A DNA stretch of 64,000 nucleotides. Origin: Stichopus chloronotus (taxonomy: Eukaryota; Echinodermata; Holothuroidea; Aspidochirotida; Stichopodidae). Below, one piece after another: positions 1-9,511 of the stretch. Positions within the stretch are counted from its first letter, which is position 1. Each line of letters opens with the position of its first letter. Below the pieces are notes generated by a model. It did not search any database. It had not been told where the DNA came from and worked only from the letters and a program-made list of their open reading frames with translations. A program made the position numbers and the translations under genes. Where the stretch lies: positions 17,097,990-17,161,989 of the forward strand of contig CM037850.1 of NCBI GenBank assembly GCA_021234535.1. The letters run 5' to 3'.

Positions 1-2548
1 AAAGTCATTTGAATCGTTATGAATGAGCTACACTGTGCCGAACCCTCAGTTTCAATACAAATTTCAAACACTATTCACTTCATGAAGCTACCGATACCTA
101 CATCAGTCCTGTTTTGGTAGCATTTAGGCACGTCGATATGGTTCACCTAAATGTAGTGAATCTGCTGTAGTTACAAAACAAAAGTTAAAACAACTTAAAA
201 AATTTCGATGCCTGTTTTACTGATTCGACGTCTACCTATTGAAACATCAAATAAAGTAATCTTCGATCTCAACATTGATTACGTTTCCATAGACGGCAAA
301 CGTATAATGTACAGTAGTTCTTTTAAGGGGTGATTATTAACAATCAATCAATAAGTTCAATTTTTTTTAGAAAAATGAAGAAAAGTAAAGAGATAAAAAG
401 TGAAATGTCCAATAAATTTGTAAACAGGGTTTTAAACATGTATAAATCAGAATAAGGAGTTATGATGATGAATTGTCCAAACTAAGTGAAGTGTGTCATG
501 TTTCGACTGTAACTCAAGGACATAAACAATTTCAAGTCATGTTAATGACTTTGTCAAAATCGTTGAAGCAAATGCATGACTAATAACAAACAAGAAACAA
601 GAAGTAAATAAGCATCCGTAGCATCCGTAGATATTGGGGCACTTGAAAGTGATGATGTATCAATTGATTAAGGCTGATACACGGTGTTGCATTATATAAG
701 CAAATCAAAATACAATGTTCTCGGCTGATATTCATCCATTACAATTAGTTGTATATGCTTCAATTTCCACATTAATTGTTGGCATTCGTATACGCATACC
801 TTTGTTTCGGAAATGCTATAATACTTTATCAAAAATAATTTGTCCGTATGCTTGAAAGTGAAGAAGAGTACTCTTTAATACCGTCACCTGCAGAATGAAA
901 ATGCTGCAAATTTTGTCTTCCACAGTAAGGTCAAAGAAAAAAACATCTAGAGCAGTCGAAGAACAAGAGTAAGTTTTTTTTTCTTTACATAAAAACTTCT
1001 TACCAGAATTAAAATTAATTACTGGATAAAATTATATAAATCATAAAATACTATCTACTTAAACAAACAAATGCAGCTGTTTGAAGATGCTTCCATTGTC
1101 TGTGTCGTTGTCATCCTAAACTGAACAGAATATTATTTTACTTTTACTAGTTTATTGTAAGTTCCTCTTACTCAATGCTAAATTCGTGTGGTAGCATAGT
1201 TGTAGTACACATGCATTTGTTTCTTGCAAAATCCACTATTTTCTTTACACCAACGTTTGGAACTTTATTTTTGTTTGGTTTGACGAAACGTATCTTTATC
1301 TTAGATAAATCCATTCATAAATACCCCTCATTATATATTCAAGAATTTAGGGTAAAAATTGCGCCCTTAAATAAAGGGCACTTCTGTTTCTAGCTTCGTC
1401 ACTTGCTTGTGAGATTGAAATAGATTGAAATGTAAGGTTGAAATATGATGCGCCCTCACTTTGATATTTCCACAATGATTCGAGTTCCATTTCCTTCCCC
1501 TTTTAACAACAATATTGATATATGAAATCAGAAACATACAATTGTTTTCAATGTAAGAGCAGAAATTCTTACTTCGAAGAATTCATATCTTATCTCATCT
1601 ATATTTATTTTGAGCGACTCTTAAATATGACATGTGTTTCTTCGTACTCTGTGTAAGATGAACAAAAACATGTTTCCAGTAACTATGTACTGCAGATTTT
1701 CATGAATGTACCTAAAAATTAATGTATAGTAACGTCAGATGAAACCGCTTTGCTTAATTGTTTCTGGCAGAAGGTAATGATAAACGCAATTTGTAGTTCA
1801 CACTCGCTGTTTTCCTTTGACACTTATGTAGAAACGGAGAACTCCATCCCCTGTTGGTATGTTATTTTGTAATTTACAAATTGTTTAAGCTTCTTTTCAT
1901 TTGCTCATGGCAATGTAATGAGACATTAATGTACCTGAGTCTATTCTGTGTTCCTCATATAAAAGTTACATAAAGGAATGATTTTCTGAACATAATTTGT
2001 TTTCTCGATTTGAACTAAAGACAAGATATTGACTAAAGTTGAAGGGACGCATGGAGTTGTTTTTCCAAAATACACTAAATTTCTAAAAGCCTGTACAGTT
2101 TTTCACACACTAATGGCAAGTGTACAGACTGAGAGAGCTCCATTGTATTATGCATACACAAATGAACGTCAGTGAATGGGTAATTAACGTTTCAACTTGT
2201 TTTTTTTTTAATCAGTGGCAAGTCGCTTTCATAGAAATACTAATTCACATGCATACAGTTAGCACAAGCGAGGGTAAAAATAGAAGAAAATGACAGATTT
2301 CATAACTATTGTAATACCCACCAGAAATGTACTAATTGTTAACCATACATGTAGCAATCTGACCTAATGGGGTATATTTATAAAAATGAGAGAAGAGCGA
2401 CTAATTTTAGTGACATGATGCTATATTTCAGTCCACTCACGGGAAAATCGTCAGGCGGAAAGTAATAATTATACAAAGGAAACAAGGTACCCCAACGAGG
2501 TCAGCGCGGTAACTTCTTGGTGTATGACTCCATCTGCCATAACAATCG
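1..2548. other. Left flank of the Polinton, mostly non-coding
   Basis: This is A+T-rich DNA without a convincing long gene. The only coding-like item is a possible small exon near 895-968. The open frames here are short and have no recognisable motif. The last 6 bases before 2555 (TTTAGG) are the left target-site duplication of the inserted Polinton. Confidence 0.6.
895..968 (+). CDS. Possible small exon, lysine- then glutamate-rich
   Basis: An ATG at 895 opens 24 codons that end at a strong donor (GTAAGT from 969). The peptide is Lys-rich, then Glu-rich at its end (AVEEQE), which would suit the start of the coiled-coil gene whose exons begin at 20074. A good acceptor (pyrimidine tract plus CAG at 923-925) lies inside it, so the real exon could instead be 926-968. 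The exon ends in phase 2 and the next recognisable exon starts in phase 0, so at least one linking exon would be missing. This is a weak call. Confidence 0.2.
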
Positions 2549-2554
2549 TTTAGG
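2549..2554. repeat. Left 6-bp target-site duplication (TTTAGG)
   Basis: TTTAGG here is repeated exactly at 15876-15881, directly outside the two inverted-repeat ends. A 6-bp duplication is the usual length for Polinton/Maverick insertion. Confidence 0.9.
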
Positions 2555-2759
2555 AGTAGTGGGGGAAGTGCCGTGTCACCCCCCTGACTTTTTTTCGAGT
2601 ATCCAGCTCCTCGTTTTCGAGTCGCACTTGGCTCACGCCCACTCTTTTGATGTGATATTGATTTTTGGTAGACACACAACGTGAAGGAATTGAGTAGGCG
2701 CAATATATTTTTTTTTTTGTAAATAATTTTTATTTTTTTATTTATTTTTTTTAAATTTG
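2555..2759 (+). repeat. Left terminal inverted repeat
   Basis: About 205 bp that match, inverted, the sequence at 15560-15875. Conserved blocks include the terminal AGTAGTGGGGG, a TGATGTGATATTGATTTTTG block near 2649, and a T-rich tail ending in AAATTTG near 2759. It carries only one copy of a 22-bp unit that is present five times in the right repeat. Confidence 0.9.
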
Positions 2760-2849
2760 CGCATGCGCACTTTTGGGAATCGTCGTGATACGTGTTGCTT
2801 ATGGATAGAAGCAATGACGCAATGTTGGAACGGGCCTTAACACGCGCGT

Positions 2850-3005
2850 CTGGGTGGGAATAGATGAAGTCATCGCTATTTTTAGAAAACAACCTGTAAA
2901 AGGATGGAGTTTCGTAATCGCCCCACTTTCGTGTCGGGGCACGAATAGACGCAGTCAATGCTATTTTTAGAGAAACGAACCTAGAAAAAGGTGGATTTTG
3001 TTGAC
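2850..3005. repeat. Diverged direct repeat (about 80-bp unit, two copies)
   Basis: Two neighbouring units share the order AATAGA...GTCA...GCTATTTTTAGA...ACCT...AAAAGG.TGGA: one at roughly 2859-2908 and one at 2943-2997. They lie between the left inverted repeat and the first small reading frame. They may be promoter or replication-related repeats, but nothing in the sequence decides that. Confidence 0.5.
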
Positions 3006-3079
3006 CAAAGTATTCATTCCGACTTTGCATTTCATCCGGAGAAGAAGCCACCGAGAAAACAAAAAATACTCAACTCACC

Positions 3080-3214
3080 ATGGATGACAGCCAGGTAATA
3101 CCAAAAGTACCAGAAGAGTTGAACGAGGCTGGTTGGCGTGTGCAGTACGATTTTGAAAGTAGTAAACAATACTTTTTGAACGAACGTACGAAGAAACGTT
3201 CCAATACGAATTGA
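3080..3214 (+). CDS. Small WW-domain-like reading frame (44 aa)
   Basis: This frame opens with ATG in a strong Kozak-like context (CACCATGG) and runs 44 codons to TGA. Residues 12-39 fit the first two thirds of a WW domain: P and L upstream, GW at 18-19, YD at 23-24, the aromatic pair YF at 31-32 followed by L-N at 33-34, then T-K-K. The second signature Trp is absent. Just downstream another frame reads FQYE, where a WW domain would have T-Q-W-E, so the 3' part may be frameshifted. It is the only plus-strand gene candidate in the element. WW domains bind PPxY peptides, and the element's core protein has a PPDY motif. An alternative is chance similarity in a non-coding stretch; on the other strand the same bases contain a GTGAGT donor. 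Confidence 0.4.
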   Translation: MDDSQVIPKVPEELNEAGWRVQYDFESSKQYFLNERTKKRSNTN

Positions 3215-3436
3215 GCTATTCGTTTTAGTGTAAAGAAAATAATACAAAACAATCAAGAAATGACAGTCAGAAACCTTTGTATATATTTTTTTGTCTTTCT
3301 GTATTTATGAATAACATACTTTCAACCCATCACCCGACGATATAGCGGTATTTTTACATCCATCACCCTTAGAATTACTTTAAGGTGTTATAGCATGCAA
3401 TAACCCTCACCCCCCCCCCCCCACCTCCCCTGACCC

Positions 3437-3974
3437 TTAGAACATCTCTGTCTTCCTTTTTCCTCTGACCGTAGACACCTGAACGTTGAAAGAGTGGTCA
3501 TATACAGGTTCGTCCACGCATGGAAAATGTTTCTCGATGAAGTCGTGAACAAGTCGATCATTGACTTCCGTGTCAGGGGTAAACCAAGACGTAATCTCTC
3601 GTAATCCAATCCCACAACTTCTATGCAGGAGAAAATAGATAGCGTACTGGCCACATACCGTAGAAAACAGTCCTTGTAAAGTAACTTTGTTGTACCGTTG
3701 ACTGACGTATACACGATCCAAGAACGATTTAATGTCTGGTATGACAGAGGGTGGTAGGCCGTAAGAGTCAAAGTACTCCCCCACGCGATTGGGGGGAAAT
3801 GAAAATGGCGACCCAATGAGATCCCGGGAGGTGTCCCCGTTCCGTGTTGACAACTATCGAACAAGGAAAGGTCCGATTGAAACGAAGCAAACCGTCTGAA
3901 GGGAACACTCCTTGAAAGTAAAGTTTGGAAAATGGGTCGGAGCGCAAAAGTTGCGTGATCTGGCAGGTATCCAT
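3437..3974 (-). pseudogene. Adenain-like cysteine protease, one frameshift
   Basis: This would be the maturation protease of the particle, related to adenovirus adenain and Ulp1-type enzymes, about 180 codons. The N-terminal part (3974 to about 3790) holds the catalytic His in GSHWVAI. The C-terminal part (about 3785 to 3437) holds the acidic residue in GEYFDSYG, and a Gln seven residues before the Cys in STVCGQYA, the same spacing as adenain Gln and Cys. The two parts are in different frames and meet in a C/G homopolymer tract around 3776-3798, so a single-base indel there breaks the gene. The start ATG at 3974 lies 10 nt after the capsid gene's stop, consistent with co-transcription. All catalytic residues are still present. 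Confidence 0.85.
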
Positions 3975-3984
3975 TTCTTGCTGC

Positions 3985-5319
3985 TCAGCTCGTGTAATCA
4001 GATACTACGTTGCGTGCTCTGTCAATTACTACGATATTATCCAATTCGGCATACACGATCACGTTGACGGCAGTAGGCAAAGGCTGTCCAAATTGCATTT
4101 CCATGCGTAGGTTTCTTTGGTTTACGAGGTTGTAATGTCCTCCAGAAGACAAGTCGGGGGTCAGATCAAACGCATATAACGTGTAACCTCCGGAGTAATC
4201 CTTGCGACTGATAGAATTTCCCTCGTCTTGGTTCGTTTTATCCGTACCAGAGAATAGTGTGTGATAGGCCCTGATGTAGTTGGCACCGCCGTCTTCCTCA
4301 AACTTTGGTTTAAGGGGTTTATATGGGATTTGTTCGCCATCCATATACACAGCTAAAAAATTAGCACCAAAATGTTCAAAACTGAAAGGATTTTCCACGT
4401 ACGAGCCGTTAAAGGCGGTATTTCTTACGCATCCGACGATGATCCGTTTAGGTAGTTGACAAAAGAAGATGTGATCTTGCACGAACGACATATTCCCCAT
4501 CGGAACAGAAAACACTTTTGTCACTACTCGTCTGATAGGATACTTAGCAGTGGCTTTTTCCAACCCGCGAGCGTGAGCGAGGGTCACGCCCTGGTTTAGT
4601 TTAACTTTTCTGACAAATAAAGACGCTTCCTTGACGACGACTTTGTACTCGACGTCGGTGTCACGTGACATAAGGCAAAACGAGTCTTTACTCCTAATGA
4701 GTTTGAGTTTTAAGTCCACACCGTTCAGCAAATACTTGTCTTGAAAAAATACGTCGCAGTGAACAGGACCAATCATATCAACCGTCTTACTACCCTTGAT
4801 GAAGGCGTGTCTTTTTACTAAACCGTGGTTCACGGCATCACCGGCTGCAGCGGGGTAGGCTTGGCCCATGCGTCCAGCCGTGTCTTTATAGAAGAGTGCG
4901 GAAGTGAGTTGTGTGTGCTTGGCGTCCGGGCCATAACTTAGCAGCGTCTCCATCATTGCCCGGTATGGGTAAGTAGGCGTAGAAGAGGAAATAAGTCGCT
5001 CGCTGAGGCTGACGTCGATTTGACTAAACATAGAGTGTAAAAATAGGTTGACTGGACCAACTTTAGCATCTCCGGGTATATTATTTCCATCAGGCAATGT
5101 GACCATAACTTTCACGTAGATTTGAGTCTGCGCCAGATCGATGTACTCTTCCGAAGACCCCGACACGTAAAATTCGATGGGCCCACTGTCAGTAATGTTA
5201 GCGATGGGGTGGTATTCTATCCATTGTCCCTTCTCTATGCTCGTCTGCGTGGGTGGTACGGTAAATAAATCCAACTCAGATTTTGGGCATTCGCACGAAG
5301 ATTCGTGTAACAGAGACAT
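3985..5319 (-). CDS. Major capsid protein (double-jelly-roll, Polinton type)
   Basis: This is an intact 444-residue frame. It matches the widespread invertebrate family often annotated as F54H12.2-like, the hexon-type major capsid protein of Polintons and adintoviruses. Recognised blocks are SCECPKSELDLF near the start, the PPTQTSIEKGQW block, PIEFYVSGSSEEYIDL, GPVNLFLHSMFSQIDVSL, and the TYPYRAMMETLLSYGP block. I chose the ATG at 5319 (MSLLHESSCEC) because it starts the conserved region; an ATG at 5340 would add seven residues and overlap the previous gene's stop at 5333. Unlike most genes in this element it has no stop or frameshift. Its neighbours are the core protein upstream and the protease downstream, a structural cluster. 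Confidence 0.88.
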   Translation of the reverse strand: MSLLHESSCECPKSELDLFTVPPTQTSIEKGQWIEYHPIANITDSGPIEFYVSGSSEEYIDLAQTQIYVKVMVTLPDGNNIPGDAKVGPVNLFLHSMFSQIDVSLSERLISSSTPTYPYRAMMETLLSYGPDAKHTQLTSALFYKDTAGRMGQAYPAAAGDAVNHGLVKRHAFIKGSKTVDMIGPVHCDVFFQDKYLLNGVDLKLKLIRSKDSFCLMSRDTDVEYKVVVKEASLFVRKVKLNQGVTLAHARGLEKATAKYPIRRVVTKVFSVPMGNMSFVQDHIFFCQLPKRIIVGCVRNTAFNGSYVENPFSFEHFGANFLAVYMDGEQIPYKPLKPKFEEDGGANYIRAYHTLFSGTDKTNQDEGNSISRKDYSGGYTLYAFDLTPDLSSGGHYNLVNQRNLRMEMQFGQPLPTAVNVIVYAELDNIVVIDRARNVVSDYTS

Positions 5320-5332
5320 GATGGAAAACAGA

Positions 5333-5758
5333 TTAATCAAAGATATCTAGAGATCTTTTCGAGCTCTTGGCAGTTTTGGTTCTGCTGGTTGGCGAAGACC
5401 GCTTACGCCTTTTATAGACTCCGTTGGTGGAACTCGCCCCCACGCCGGAGGTAGCCTTTCGAGCCACTCTTTTGCCAGCAGCCAATCCTCTTTGTCTCAC
5501 CGATGTCTTAAGAGATCTACCGTCGAGCACGTCTCCGGCGATGTCCATACCCGTTCTCAAAGCTTCCTTCCCCAGCGCCTTGGCACCTTTCTTGAGAAGG
5601 GGTACAGCCGTACGAAACAAACCTCCGAGTATGTTGCCGAGGCCGTATCCTTTTTGGGCTCGACCCCCTCGAAACACGGGAACGCCGTGACCGGTTTGAT
5701 TGAGATAATAGTGTTCGTAATCGGGTGGATCACTACGAAACTCGCAACGATGAGGCAT
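5333..5758 (-). CDS. Adenovirus pX/pVI-like core protein with PPxY motif
   Basis: An intact 141-residue, strongly basic protein. The N-terminal third has PPDY at residues 11-14 (a PPxY motif) followed by EHYYLNQTGHGVPVFRG and KGYGLGNILGGLFRTAVPLL. This Gly/Leu-rich amphipathic segment resembles the minor core/cement proteins pX and pVI of adenovirus-like viruses, which contact DNA or capsid interior and are cut by the viral protease. The C-terminal third is rich in Arg, Lys and Ser (KRRKRSSPTSRTKTAKSSKR), suited to DNA binding or nuclear import. It sits directly upstream of the major capsid gene. The homology is by pattern and gene order; function is inferred. Confidence 0.75.
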   Translation of the reverse strand: MPHRCEFRSDPPDYEHYYLNQTGHGVPVFRGGRAQKGYGLGNILGGLFRTAVPLLKKGAKALGKEALRTGMDIAGDVLDGRSLKTSVRQRGLAAGKRVARKATSGVGASSTNGVYKRRKRSSPTSRTKTAKSSKRSLDIFD

Positions 5759-5760
5759 GT

Positions 5761-6497
5761 TTAAATAAACTGAGAAGCTCTCTTTAGACGAAAATGAAGT
5801 ATCACAATGACGTTACCGCGTGCGAATGGTATTTTTCGTCCGACGCTATCCCTTATATCGATTTCGATGGTGTCGAAGTATTTTTGCTTGACAGAGTGGT
5901 AATGGATGTTGGAGAAAATCAAACTGACATCTTCGCCGTACTTTTGTCTGACCGTGACCACGCGGAGAAGAGGTACCCTGGTGTGACCAACCACGCGAGA
6001 CTCCACGATGTCGCAGTACACGTAGAGATTATGCGGTTGTCTGAGATCTAATGGTCGGTCTAATATCTTACTCTGCGTCACGGTCGGCGCTGCCTCCCGA
6101 AAGCCTAGTATATATCGGCCAACCTTCCCTTCATCCTCACTTGTGTATCCTCCGCGAGTCGAACTTCTATCCTTCTAGTCTTTTCGTAGTAGAGGTATTG
6201 AATCCGTTCGGGGTAATTTGTTTCCAATAGTTCTAATATCTCTTTCGGTGTCTGGTAATACCCAGGAACGAGGTGTTTACGCCACCACTGGTGACCGTTT
6301 ATGGTGTACGAATATTCGCTCTCCTTGTCGACGTTTTAACACTGATGAGGATAAATGATTTCGGCAAGGCCAACTTCCCATTGTCCTTCCTAAGAGATGG
6401 GTTGCGCTAACTTTACCCGATAATGAGTGACGGTGTTGTCTGGATACAGGCGAGGGGAGCTATTGCTCGGTAAAGTAACGTAAAATGAATGAGCCAT
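5761..6497 (-). pseudogene. Putative minor capsid (penton-like) protein, three breaks
   Basis: About 245 codons, recognisable along the whole length, from an ATG at 6497 (MAHSFYVTLPSNSSP) to the stop at 5761, which lies just before the core protein gene. Recurrent family blocks are FYVTLPSNSS, GQWEVGLAEIIYPH, LYVYCDIVE and VPLLRVV, and TIEIDIRDSVGRKIPFARG near the end. The family accompanies the major capsid protein in Polinton-like elements, and its beta-rich pattern suggests a minor capsid or vertex role; that assignment is inferred. Breaks: in-frame TAG at 6390-6392, in-frame TAA at 6336-6338, and a 2-nt gain in the TATATAT run at 6109-6115 that shifts the frame. The last 106 residues remain open. 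Confidence 0.7.
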
Positions 6498-6547
6498 GAC
6501 TCTCTCGCTCAGAAACTTTTTTTCCAAATGAAGAGCGCATTCACGTC

Positions 6548-7376
6548 TTACATGTTTTTATAAGTGTAGACGTCAGTTACCCAACTGTTAAACTTTGTAG
6601 GGTATCCTTTCCATTTTACAAAATATTCTTTGCGTCCGTTGTTGACTCGACGGCGTATAATTTTTTCGATGCGATACGTCTGATCCGCTTTGGACACTTT
6701 TTGCATTTCTTCCTCGTAAAACGTCCCTTCCAACTCTTGTCCGCCGTAATCTTTAAGTCGTTATACGGGGGGTACACGCCGTATTCCACGGACCACGGTG
6801 AACACTTCATCGGTCCACCGAGGTAAATAACCTTTGCGAAAAGGGAGGGTTTCCATACTTATACGTACGGTATCCCCTGGTGCAAATTTCAAACCGCGGT
6901 CTGCAACATGTTGAGTGGATGTGTTCCCGTACAGTCTCTGCCACACTTGTTCCTGACAATGTTCGTCCACATCCTTGGGGGCCATTCCGATACTGCGATG
7001 TTGACTCTTGTTGTATCCCGCAAGGAATCTTTGTAGCACGTCCACGTACCGTCGAGTGCCATTGGCTGTAAAGTAGCGCCACATTTTTGTTTTGAGGGTG
7101 CGATTAAATCTCTCTACGACTGAAGCTTTGGTTTCATTGTTTGTTGTGAAAAAGCGAATGTTCTCACCGCGAAGAAATTTTTGAAAAGGATTGTTGAGGA
7201 ATTCTTTTCCTTTGTCCGTTTGTAATGTCCAAGATTTTCTGTTTTGTTCTTTAAGGATGCTCCGAAATGCGCGAATGACACTTCTAGAAGTTTTGTCTTT
7301 CAAAACTCTGGCCCATGCAAACTTAGACGGCGGGATGAGAAGGATCGTAGTATAGATCGCTTAGGTATTTGTCCAT
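6548..7376 (-). pseudogene. Polinton integrase (rve fold) with chromodomain, deleted and truncated
   Basis: This is a retrovirus-like integrase that would insert the element. A start-like segment MDKYLSDLYYDPSHPA begins at 7376. About 50 nt later the frame changes and the text resumes in the middle of the catalytic core (KFAWARVLKDKTSRSV), so roughly 80-100 residues, including the first catalytic Asp, are missing. The second Asp (LQTDKGKEF) and the Glu (SVVERFNRT) remain, with 33 residues between them. An in-frame TAA at 6761-6763 then interrupts the gene. Past it, still in frame, comes a clear chromodomain (YRIEKIIRRR, EYFVKWKGYP, FNSWV) ending at 6548. Chromodomain tails are known on Polinton and Ty3-type integrases, where they direct target choice. 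Confidence 0.85.
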
Positions 7377-7532
7377 CGGGGACGTCAGGACCACGTACAG
7401 AACCCCCGCAACATGCAGATAGGCACACAAATTTGCGTAGTGAGATATCAATGGAGAGCCCTTTCTTCGGTAGACAGTCCATTATGTAAAGTCAACAATG
7501 AACTGAAATGCGCGAGTGTCGCGCAAATGTAT

Positions 7533-8291
7533 TTAATACTTTTCCCAGGCTCCCGTTTTTTGACGAGTCTTCCGCCGTGAGCTGACTGCGCGTCTTTTCG
7601 ACTGTAGATGATAAGCCGTAGCGTAAAAATTCTGGTCATCGTCTTCGTCCGTCATCTCTTCGGGTAGAGGCCGGTCTTGCACCCGTCGAGACCCGTCGTT
7701 CACACCCATCCATCGACTCACATCCTTCCAGCGATCTACGTTACCAATAAGTTCTCGGGGCGTGTTGATGCGAGCTAACGCTTTCGTAAATTCATCCATC
7801 CCGACTGGTGTAGCGCTTTTTCTTTTACGCATCACATCGTTTACTAGGTCTACGATATGAGACCCTTTGATGACGCTGCTATCCACGACTAACTCCCCTC
7901 TTTCGGTCCAATCTAGGCCGCTGTCTTTGGAGGCAATTTTTCCCAGTAATTGACTCGCCTTACTTTTGAAAGCGCGTGGAACACTTTCTACGACGTCACG
8001 TTCTATGACCCGTTTTTGGGATGTATCTTTTGTCTGGTCGTCGGGTTTTGCGTTCGGCATTACCCTCACCTGAGGTGGTTCATTCGTTTTGGCATCATAT
8101 ACGATGAAACGTTGGAGAACCTCCGACTAGCGTTTCATTTTAGTGGTATCGTCGAGACGAGGATCGCCTAGTACCGCAAGTTGATCTTCGAGTTCTTGCA
8201 CTTTGGTCTTTTCCAAAGTCTGAGGTCGATTTCCTTTTGCGCGCTCCAGAACCTCCGGGGACACTAACACGAGCTTTTTGGTGTGTTCCAT
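7533..8291 (-). pseudogene. Conserved Polinton-associated protein of unknown function, one stop
   Basis: A 253-codon frame from ATG at 8291 (MEHTKKLVLVSPEVLERAKG) to 7533, broken by a single in-frame TAG at 8127-8129 (codon 55). The remainder continues in the same frame through YDAKTNEPPQVRV and GLDWTERGELVVDSSVIKGS to an acidic patch (EEMTDEDDDQN) and a basic tail (SKRRAVSSRRKTRQKTG). Proteins with this N terminus recur beside ATPase and integrase genes in related elements; I know no established function. The charged C terminus would suit nucleic-acid or capsid contact. An ATG at 8069 could restart after the stop. Confidence 0.7.
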
Positions 8292-8297
8292 TTTTTA

Positions 8298-8627
8298 CTA
8301 AGGCTTCAATAGGACACTACCGAGGACGCCGATCAGTGGGGGTAATAGCGCCTCCAAGAAGGACCCTCCTCTTTGTAGTAACAATTTTCTCTTAGACGGA
8401 ATGGAAACGCGTTTGTCGGTCAAGGTCCTCAACTTGTTGCGATGTTTGCTTAATTTTTTCTTCTGGGCTCTGGTGAGGGGGACGTTACCTTTCAAAGTGT
8501 TTAGAGCACCCTCACAAATACAATTTACCAGATCGTTTGAAGCTCCGTGGATGATACCTCGCCTTTGTTTGGGAGATCCGTGTGCAAGCACGTGCAGATA
8601 CGGCTCGTGTTTACGCCAGCGCTGCAT
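8298..8627 (-). CDS. Small basic Polinton protein (109 aa)
   Basis: Intact frame. The N-terminal half contains GIIHGASNDLVNCICEGALN, the middle is strongly basic (LTRAQKKKLSKHRNKLRTLT, KRKLLLQRGG), and the last 20 residues are hydrophobic (FLEALLPPLIGVLGSVLL), enough for a membrane-active or amphipathic helix. The layout (basic body plus hydrophobic tail after a Gly-Gly) resembles adenovirus core or membrane-lytic peptides. The GG at the hinge could be a protease cut site, but that is speculation. It lies 42 nt downstream of the ATPase stop. Confidence 0.7.
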   Translation of the reverse strand: MQRWRKHEPYLHVLAHGSPKQRRGIIHGASNDLVNCICEGALNTLKGNVPLTRAQKKKLSKHRNKLRTLTDKRVSIPSKRKLLLQRGGSFLEALLPPLIGVLGSVLLKP

Positions 8628-8669
8628 GATGACACACTGATGAAGGGAATCACTTTACGTCTCTTTTAT

Positions 8670-9311
8670 CTACTTTTTGACGTAAGCGTATTGCACTTCA
8701 CCGGGAAATATCTGAGTTCTCAATCGGATTTCTTCGGGGTTGTTGCTTTTCAGATCTATGAAGAGATAGCCGTAAGGTTTACGCGTGGCGTCTTTGTAAG
8801 CTTCTTGTAAATGTTTGGGTTTTTCCGGGAACATTTGACGCGCGAGATATGAAATTTGAGAAGCATCTCTGGGATTTTTGAATAACACCAAATAATGAGA
8901 ATTCAGACTGATGGTTCGACTTTCTCGACCTCGATGAAATAGATTTTGGCTGACTAAGATGACTGACAAATTTTTGTGATGGGAACCTTTCGTGAAGAGG
9001 TTGCTTATCGTGCGATCATCGGCCGTTTCACTCATCAAATCATCCAGTATGATAAGGGTTCTTTTAGATTTATCCAAGTATTCGTCAAATGAGGGTGGCA
9101 CCCCCTCTATAAAGGTTAAAGCATCACCCAACGATTGTGCGAGTTGGTCTTACAGCGGTTGATACTCCCCGTAAAATCACAGAGTCATTTGGGGTGGGTC
9201 TCGAATTTATTGATCCGCGTGGGATAATAACTGTTTTAGAAAAAATGTTTTTCCACACTGGGTAGGTCCCACGACGATGCACGTGAAGGGGTGTTGTAGT
9301 CTCACTTCCAT
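8670..9311 (-). pseudogene. Packaging ATPase (A32/FtsK-HerA type), three stops
   Basis: This would be the genome-packaging motor ATPase. The Walker A motif is GPTQCGKT near residue 14. The Walker B motif is TLIILDDLM, and a sensor-like segment follows (VILVSQNLFHRGRESRTISL, then HYLVLFKNPRD). The C-terminal half is open to the stop at 8670. Between Walker A and Walker B three in-frame stops fall within 60 nt: TAA at 9207-9209, TGA at 9177-9179 and TAA at 9150-9152; the frame itself is kept. I took the ATG at 9311 (MEVRLQHPFTC) as start; the frame is open back to an ATG at 9389. Confidence 0.85.
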
Positions 9312-9396
9312 CGTAAAGACTGGGACCAAAGGTACAGTGATCAGCGTGTTTATAGAATCTCGAACGAGAGACAAGTAATAACGACTCAAAACACAA

Positions 9397-9511
9397 CGGG
9401 AAATTGGTTACACGATATTATATTACAATACAGCCACCATTACCTTATTATATTACGATACCGCCACCATCATTTCACCGCCAACTCGCAAGTAACAATT
9501 CTGATACAAAT
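9397..9511. repeat. Spacer with two copies of a 22-bp direct repeat
   Basis: Between the ATPase and polymerase genes, TATATTACRATACMGCCACC occurs near 9419 and again near 9450, 31 bp apart. The role is unknown; it could be part of the ATPase promoter or the polymerase 3' region. Confidence 0.5.

Noticed and set aside
2437..3051. 204-codon minus-strand frame
   Set aside because: It crosses the element boundary, the inverted repeat and an A/T run, so it cannot be a gene of either the host or the element.
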